64,000 nt of DNA from Acidobacteriota bacterium (lineage in GTDB: Bacteria > Acidobacteriota > Terriglobia > Acidiferrales > UBA7541): positions 108,615-172,614 of the forward strand of contig DAHUXN010000035.1 of the NCBI GenBank assembly GCA_027307115.1, written 5' to 3'. Within the stretch, counting starts at the first letter, position 1; every line of letters starts with the position of its first letter. Below, one piece after another: positions 60,210 through 64,000 of this stretch. Below the pieces are notes generated by a model. The model saw only the letters and a list, made by a program, of their open reading frames with translations, did no database searches and had not been told where the DNA came from. Both the position numbers and the translations under genes were made by a program.

Positions 60210-61157
60210 CTATTTGTACCGATTAGAAGTGGGTGCGGGTGTTTTTTTTGTGTAAGTTGACGGGATTTTTAATCCCGAGGTGTACCGATTAGAATTTCCC
60301 GGTTGCGGCGTGGTTTTGGCTTGTTGCGGCGCGCCGGGAGTGGTGGTTGTGGTTGAGTGCGCTGGCGCCGGAGAGTTGTGAGTGGTGGTTTGTGGCGCGC
60401 GGGCGGCGGCGGGCGCGGATGTGTTCGCTGGAGATGCGGGAGTCACGTCTTGTGATTGTGGCTGCTGATTCGCTGATTTCCCGTTGTTCGGGGGAGATGG
60501 GATGTCCGTTGCGGGCCGGGATGAAGCGGTGCTGTGAATGGCGTCAGTCAAAGAACCAGCGCCGGCGCGGCGGGACTGCGCGGCGCTGTAGGCCCACCAT
60601 CCGTCGGAGGGGTCATAGCCAGCTGGATAGTCAGAGGGATAACTTTTGGGCTGAGGATAAGCGTAAGCTGCGTTTTTATTTGAAGAATAATTCGGCGACG
60701 GGTTGGCCGCTGCCCGCGGTGACGCATCGGACGATGAGATGGAAGTGTAAATGACGCGGCGGGCGGGCTCGATCCATTCTCCGGAAGTGGTGAGCGAAGC
60801 GTAGGCTTTGATGGCGGCGACGATTCCGTGCGAGGAAATATCGCATTCGTCGGCGCGCTCGATGACGTGTTCGAGGGCGTAACGCAGATTGCGGCGGCGT
60901 TTCGCAAAGAGGCCGAGGGCGTGGGCGTGATCGTAGATGGTGGAGCGGTCGCGAAGCATGAAGCGGCGATGGATGCTTGATGAACTGTGCCAGTGAACGA
61001 ACATTTCCTCGATGGTGTCGCGTTCGGGATGGTGGCAGATGGTGCATTTGCGTTGATGGTGAGAGAGATGGGAAGCGTGGGATGCGCGCTTGGAGGCGTG
61101 TTGCGATGTACGGGCGTGTTTGGCACGCGCAGACAGCGTGGCGGTTCTGGTTGCCAT
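60210..61157 (-). CDS. CTICHHP-type Cys/His protein with disordered tail (315 aa)
   Basis: A basic N-terminus (THR/ALA/SER-rich) leads to CTICHHPERDTIEEMFVHWH and SSSSIHRRFMLRDRSTIYDH, a CxxC-HH metal site joined to a helix-turn-helix-like segment. AKRRRNLRYALEHVIERADE follows, all of which suggests DNA or RNA binding. The second half (from about residue 145) is low-complexity Ser/Pro/Thr/Ala/Gln. It ends with SNRYT...SNRYK, written by a 14-base direct repeat (60215-60228, 60281-60294). GGAGATTCACC precedes ATG 61157. Related proteins seem scattered in acidobacteria-like genomes; function is unknown. Confidence 0.65.
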   Translation of the reverse strand: MATRTATLSARAKHARTSQHASKRASHASHLSHHQRKCTICHHPERDTIEEMFVHWHSSSSIHRRFMLRDRSTIYDHAHALGLFAKRRRNLRYALEHVIERADECDISSHGIVAAIKAYASLTTSGEWIEPARRVIYTSISSSDASPRAAANPSPNYSSNKNAAYAYPQPKSYPSDYPAGYDPSDGWWAYSAAQSRRAGAGSLTDAIHSTASSRPATDIPSPPNNGKSANQQPQSQDVTPASPANTSAPAAARAPQTTTHNSPAPAHSTTTTTPGAPQQAKTTPQPGNSNRYTSGLKIPSTYTKKTPAPTSNRYK

Positions 61158-62178
61158 GGTGAATCTCCTTGGATTTAGTTTTTAGGGGAGCCTTAGCGCA
61201 AGGCCTGCGGACCACGTGCTTCGGTTGCCCTTGGGGAAATGATGAACGGATGTTGGAGAGAAGGCAAAGGGTGGCGGCTGTGGAAAATGAGGCACAACAC
61301 AGAAGGCATGACGGCAATTTGCGCAGAAAGCGCGCAAAGAGGAAAGAGAATTAATGTAAGGCGAGTTTGCGGCAGGGTTGCACTTCGTGCGTCAGTGTAA
61401 GAAACCGTGCCCTGACGCAAGTGAGGCGACTGCTACAGACGGGCGCAATTTCAGCGCGTGAGAGCCAAACGGAGGCCACAAAGAAAGTTCGAGGTGTGTG
61501 CGAGGAAAAACCACAGCAGATTCCTCGTCGCGCGGCTCCTCGGAATGACAGACGCGCTTCGGGGGCGCGTTGGAGGCATGCAGACCGTGGCGAGCGTGCG
61601 CCCCAAGGGTCGCCCCTACGAAAACGAAGAATGGGAGCGGGTGCGATTCCAGGGCGCGAGAAGATGCGAGAACGACAGAGGGCGCAAACAAAAGTTCGAG
61701 GTGTGTGCGAGGAAAAACCCCACCCTTCGCAAACAACGCTCAGGATGGGGCACCCGGCAAACCAACCCCCGCAAATGGCGGCTGATGTCGTTGCGCCCCC
61801 ACCATTCGGCATCAAAGCCACTACAAGAAAATTCGGCGCCCAGTGCTGCATGTTGGCCCTATTGCCGTTGGGAGAGGCCGAAGCAATGCGGCGTCAAGAT
61901 GTGCGACGCGGGCGCAGCCCTTCCTTCGTCAGGGTAAACAAGCAGCACCGCTACGAAGACGAAAAACGGGGACTCGACAACAGGCGCGGGAGGGCCTCAA
62001 TGACCGGACAAGCAGATTCCTCGTCGCGTGGCTCCTCGGAATGACAAATGGGTCCCGGTGAGCGGGTAGGGAGGGAGCGTGAGCACAGAAGCGGTCAAAA
62101 CGAAGCAAAAACAAAGCGGCGTCGAGCCGCCGCACTCCAAAAAAAACAGGGCCGTTCTGACGGTGGGTATCCGGCGGC
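61158..62178. repeat. Gene-free repeat-rich stretch
   Basis: No gene with coding character is seen in this kilobase. A 29-base exact direct repeat AAAGTTCGAGGTGTGTGCGA plus nine more occurs at 61484-61512 and 61691-61719. A 34-base repeat CAGATTCCTCGTCGCG... lies at 61517-61550 and 62013-62046 with an inverted relative at 48119-48153. A segment at 61719-61765 is the complement of the TTGCACTTGCGGGTGCC unit near 22360. Confidence 0.6.
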
Positions 62179-63711
62179 CTAGGGTTGACCGCCCTGGTTG
62201 CCGAAGGGCCAGAGGCCGAAGAGTTTTAGGAAGACGTCGTCGTGTTTGCGGACTAGCATTTCGGCGGATTTTTCCGGAGGCCAGGGAGAGGCGAGGCGCT
62301 CGGGGCGATCGGCGATCCAGAAAGCGACGAGGGCCTGGACGGTGGCGTCGCGATCGAGGATGGCTTCGTCGACTTTGTCGAACGTGTCGACGGGGGAATG
62401 ATGGGTGTAACGGTATTCGGGCGAATCCTGATCGAGATTGATGCCGGGAAGACCGGCGAGAATGAAGGGGCCGGCGTCGGTGCCGAATTCAGTGTTGTCG
62501 TTGGCAGTGATTGTGCCGAAGGCGTCGAGCGTGGAAGCGAATTGGGAAGCGGCGGGAACGAGATCGTCGCGGCCACCCATGTTGAGCGCGGTGACGGGAC
62601 CCTGGCCGTTGTCGAGAATGACGGCGGCGACATGATTGGGCATGTCGGCTTTGTGCGTTTTTACGTAAGCGAGCGAGCCGAGGAGGCCTTCCTCTTCTCC
62701 GGTGAAAAGGACGAAGCGAATGGTGCGGAGCGGCCTGAAGCCGGAACGGATAATCGCTTCGGCGGCGCCGAGAGTGGTGGCGACGCCAACGCCGTCGTCG
62801 GTGGAACCTTCGGCGAGATCCCAGGAATCGAGATGGCCGCCGACGACGATGATTTGTTCAGGATGCTCGGTCCCGGGAATTTCGCCGACGACGTTGGCGG
62901 TGTTCGCTGGCGCATCGGTGACTTTATTTTGCACGTTGATATGGAGGCGGACGGTCTTGCCGTGGGCGATGAGACGTTCGAGGATTTCCTGATCTTCGGC
63001 GGCGATGCTGACAACGGGAATGTCGTAATAGGTGTTGAAGCCGAGCGCGCCAGTATGCGTGAGATGCATGCCCTGGGATTTTCCGCCGCCCTGTCCGCCG
63101 ATGACGGCGACAGCGCCCGCGTCATGGGCCTTTTTCAGGAAGGGGCCGAACTGGGCGAAGGCGGCCATGCCGTTTTCCGGTCGCGGGCCCTGCTGCACGG
63201 CCATGATTACTTTGCCGCGCCAGTTGCTGGAATTTTGCTCTTCTTCCTGCTGGAGGTTGTAAACGTTGACGGTGACAAGATCCGCGTCGACGCCACCGGC
63301 GGGAGTGGAGCCGACCCAGCCCATGGAATCGACCATTAATTTGTGCGGAGCGGGCGAAATGATTTCAGCGTCTGCGGAAATGCGCGTCCAGCCGCGAAAA
63401 ATTTGCCAAGGCTCGGCGTGGACATTTTGCAGGCCGATTTTCTTCATGGTGTCGAGGCCCCACTGAATGGCGGCGTTGCATTGGGGCGAGCCGGTGACGC
63501 GGGCACCGACGTCGTCGGACAAATCCTCGAGTTCGGGATAGGCGTGAATGTCCAACATGCCGTGGCCGGCGATGGAGGAGAGCGCGGGAAGTAAAGCGTC
63601 GTTTGCGGAGGGAGGAGGCGCGGGGCGATTACCTGCGGTGGCGGCGAAGGCGATACCGACGAAGAAAAAGAAAGCGACGACGAGCGCGGGAGCGGAAACT
63701 TTACGAATCAT
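62179..63711 (-). CDS. M28-family zinc peptidase
   Basis: A 510-residue exported metallopeptidase (signal peptide ALVVAFFFFVGIAFAATAG). Dizinc ligands are in VGGHLDSWDLAEGSTDDGVG (His and Asp), FTGEEEGLLGS (Glu), ILDNGQGP (Asp) and YTHHSPVDTFDKVDE (His). A protease-associated-like insertion precedes the catalytic domain (AGAVAVIGGQGGGKSQGMHL). The family releases N-terminal residues from peptides or cleaves glutamate-rich substrates; the substrate is unknown. ATG 63711 has GAGGA upstream; the open frame to 63813 has no RBS. Confidence 0.9.
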   Translation of the reverse strand: MIRKVSAPALVVAFFFFVGIAFAATAGNRPAPPPSANDALLPALSSIAGHGMLDIHAYPELEDLSDDVGARVTGSPQCNAAIQWGLDTMKKIGLQNVHAEPWQIFRGWTRISADAEIISPAPHKLMVDSMGWVGSTPAGGVDADLVTVNVYNLQQEEEQNSSNWRGKVIMAVQQGPRPENGMAAFAQFGPFLKKAHDAGAVAVIGGQGGGKSQGMHLTHTGALGFNTYYDIPVVSIAAEDQEILERLIAHGKTVRLHINVQNKVTDAPANTANVVGEIPGTEHPEQIIVVGGHLDSWDLAEGSTDDGVGVATTLGAAEAIIRSGFRPLRTIRFVLFTGEEEGLLGSLAYVKTHKADMPNHVAAVILDNGQGPVTALNMGGRDDLVPAASQFASTLDAFGTITANDNTEFGTDAGPFILAGLPGINLDQDSPEYRYTHHSPVDTFDKVDEAILDRDATVQALVAFWIADRPERLASPWPPEKSAEMLVRKHDDVFLKLFGLWPFGNQGGQP

Positions 63712-64000
63712 TTTTCGAGGTCCTCGACTTTCGTGATTGCGGTTAAGCGGCGGCCATTCTGTCAAATCGCAGAGCGAGGCGCAAGCGGCTGACGCGAAGG
63801 CGCAAAAGTGCATCTAATTTTACGTAGGTTTTTTACGTAGTTCGCTGGGGGGAAAATTCCAGGAATTTTAAGTTGAGGTGCGAGAATCCGGCAGTAAAAT
63901 ATAGGACTTGTGGGCTGCGAAAACGGCTTGAAGTGGTGTTGCAGGACGTCCACCGCAAATGAAACCGGCAAATATTTATTCTGCAAGCTGGAAGCCAGCG

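Noticed and set aside
61351..62044. Several 160-225 codon open frames in the repeat region
   Set aside because: They run through repeats on both strands and have no RBS or homology. I treat the stretch as gene-free.
1..64000. CRISPR array or prophage
   Set aside because: No regular short direct repeats with unique spacers were seen, and there are no phage structural genes. The repeats present are irregular intergenic elements.
63712..64000. Possible gene starting with ATG at 63959
   Set aside because: Only 14 codons are in the window and the AGGA before it is too far away to count as a convincing RBS.

Overview
The window (about 64 kb, GC-rich, one tRNA, no rRNA, no CRISPR array) reads as chromosome of a Gram-negative heterotroph, most probably an Acidobacteriota member. 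That placement is an inference. It rests on outer-membrane assembly genes (BamA/TamA-like, TamB-like), a TonB-dependent receptor with an N-terminal carboxypeptidase-regulatory domain, futalosine-route menaquinone synthesis (MqnA), large secreted peptidases (tricorn-like S41, M28, DUF5117-type metzincin), CTICHHP-type small proteins and dispersed intergenic repeats. Many starts are GTG or TTG.

Layout. 1-1.1 kb: start of a MOSC protein and mqnA (minus). 1.1-4.3 kb: an accessory island with a truncated RHS protein ending in an HExxH peptidase-like tip, an exported Asp-box propeller protein, a frameshifted orphan RHS fragment and flanking copies of the mqnA start region. 4.3-13.7 kb: secreted metalloprotease, dprA-topA-xer, a porin-like protein, a PH-domain membrane protein and a monooxygenase. 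13.8-22.3 kb: tRNA-Arg, twin YncE-like propellers, DUF2007 protein, two GT-C-like membrane proteins, a degenerate receiver protein behind a strong promoter, and a PLP decarboxylase. 22.3-28.8 kb: repeat-rich zone with a LysW-like acidic protein, a MITE-like hairpin, a Nudix hydrolase, small membrane proteins with duplicated flanks, uppS, and a membrane protein/winged-helix regulator pair with a palindromic operator candidate.

28.8-46 kb: DinB-like protein; a coupled tricorn-like peptidase-pcm-GT2 operon; a kynureninase-like enzyme; modABC; and a BamA/TamA-SurA-like-TamB operon. 46-51.3 kb: ThiF-like enzyme, class A beta-lactamase-like hydrolase, esterase, thiD and small proteins. 51.4-57.7 kb: a vitamin B12 uptake locus (TonB receptor, 99-residue membrane protein, btuD, btuC, btuF) with two cobalamin riboswitches. 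One riboswitch is followed by an intrinsic terminator; the other lies upstream of a possible RBS hairpin. 57.8-60.1 kb: enoyl-CoA hydratase and thiolase. 60.2-61.2 kb: a Cys/His protein with a disordered tail. 61.2-62.2 kb: gene-free repeat region. 62.2-63.7 kb: M28 peptidase. I see no convincing gene in the last 289 bases.

The strongest systems are the riboswitch-controlled B12 importer, the three-gene outer-membrane biogenesis operon and the RHS toxin-like island. The island is the best candidate for something not yet described.
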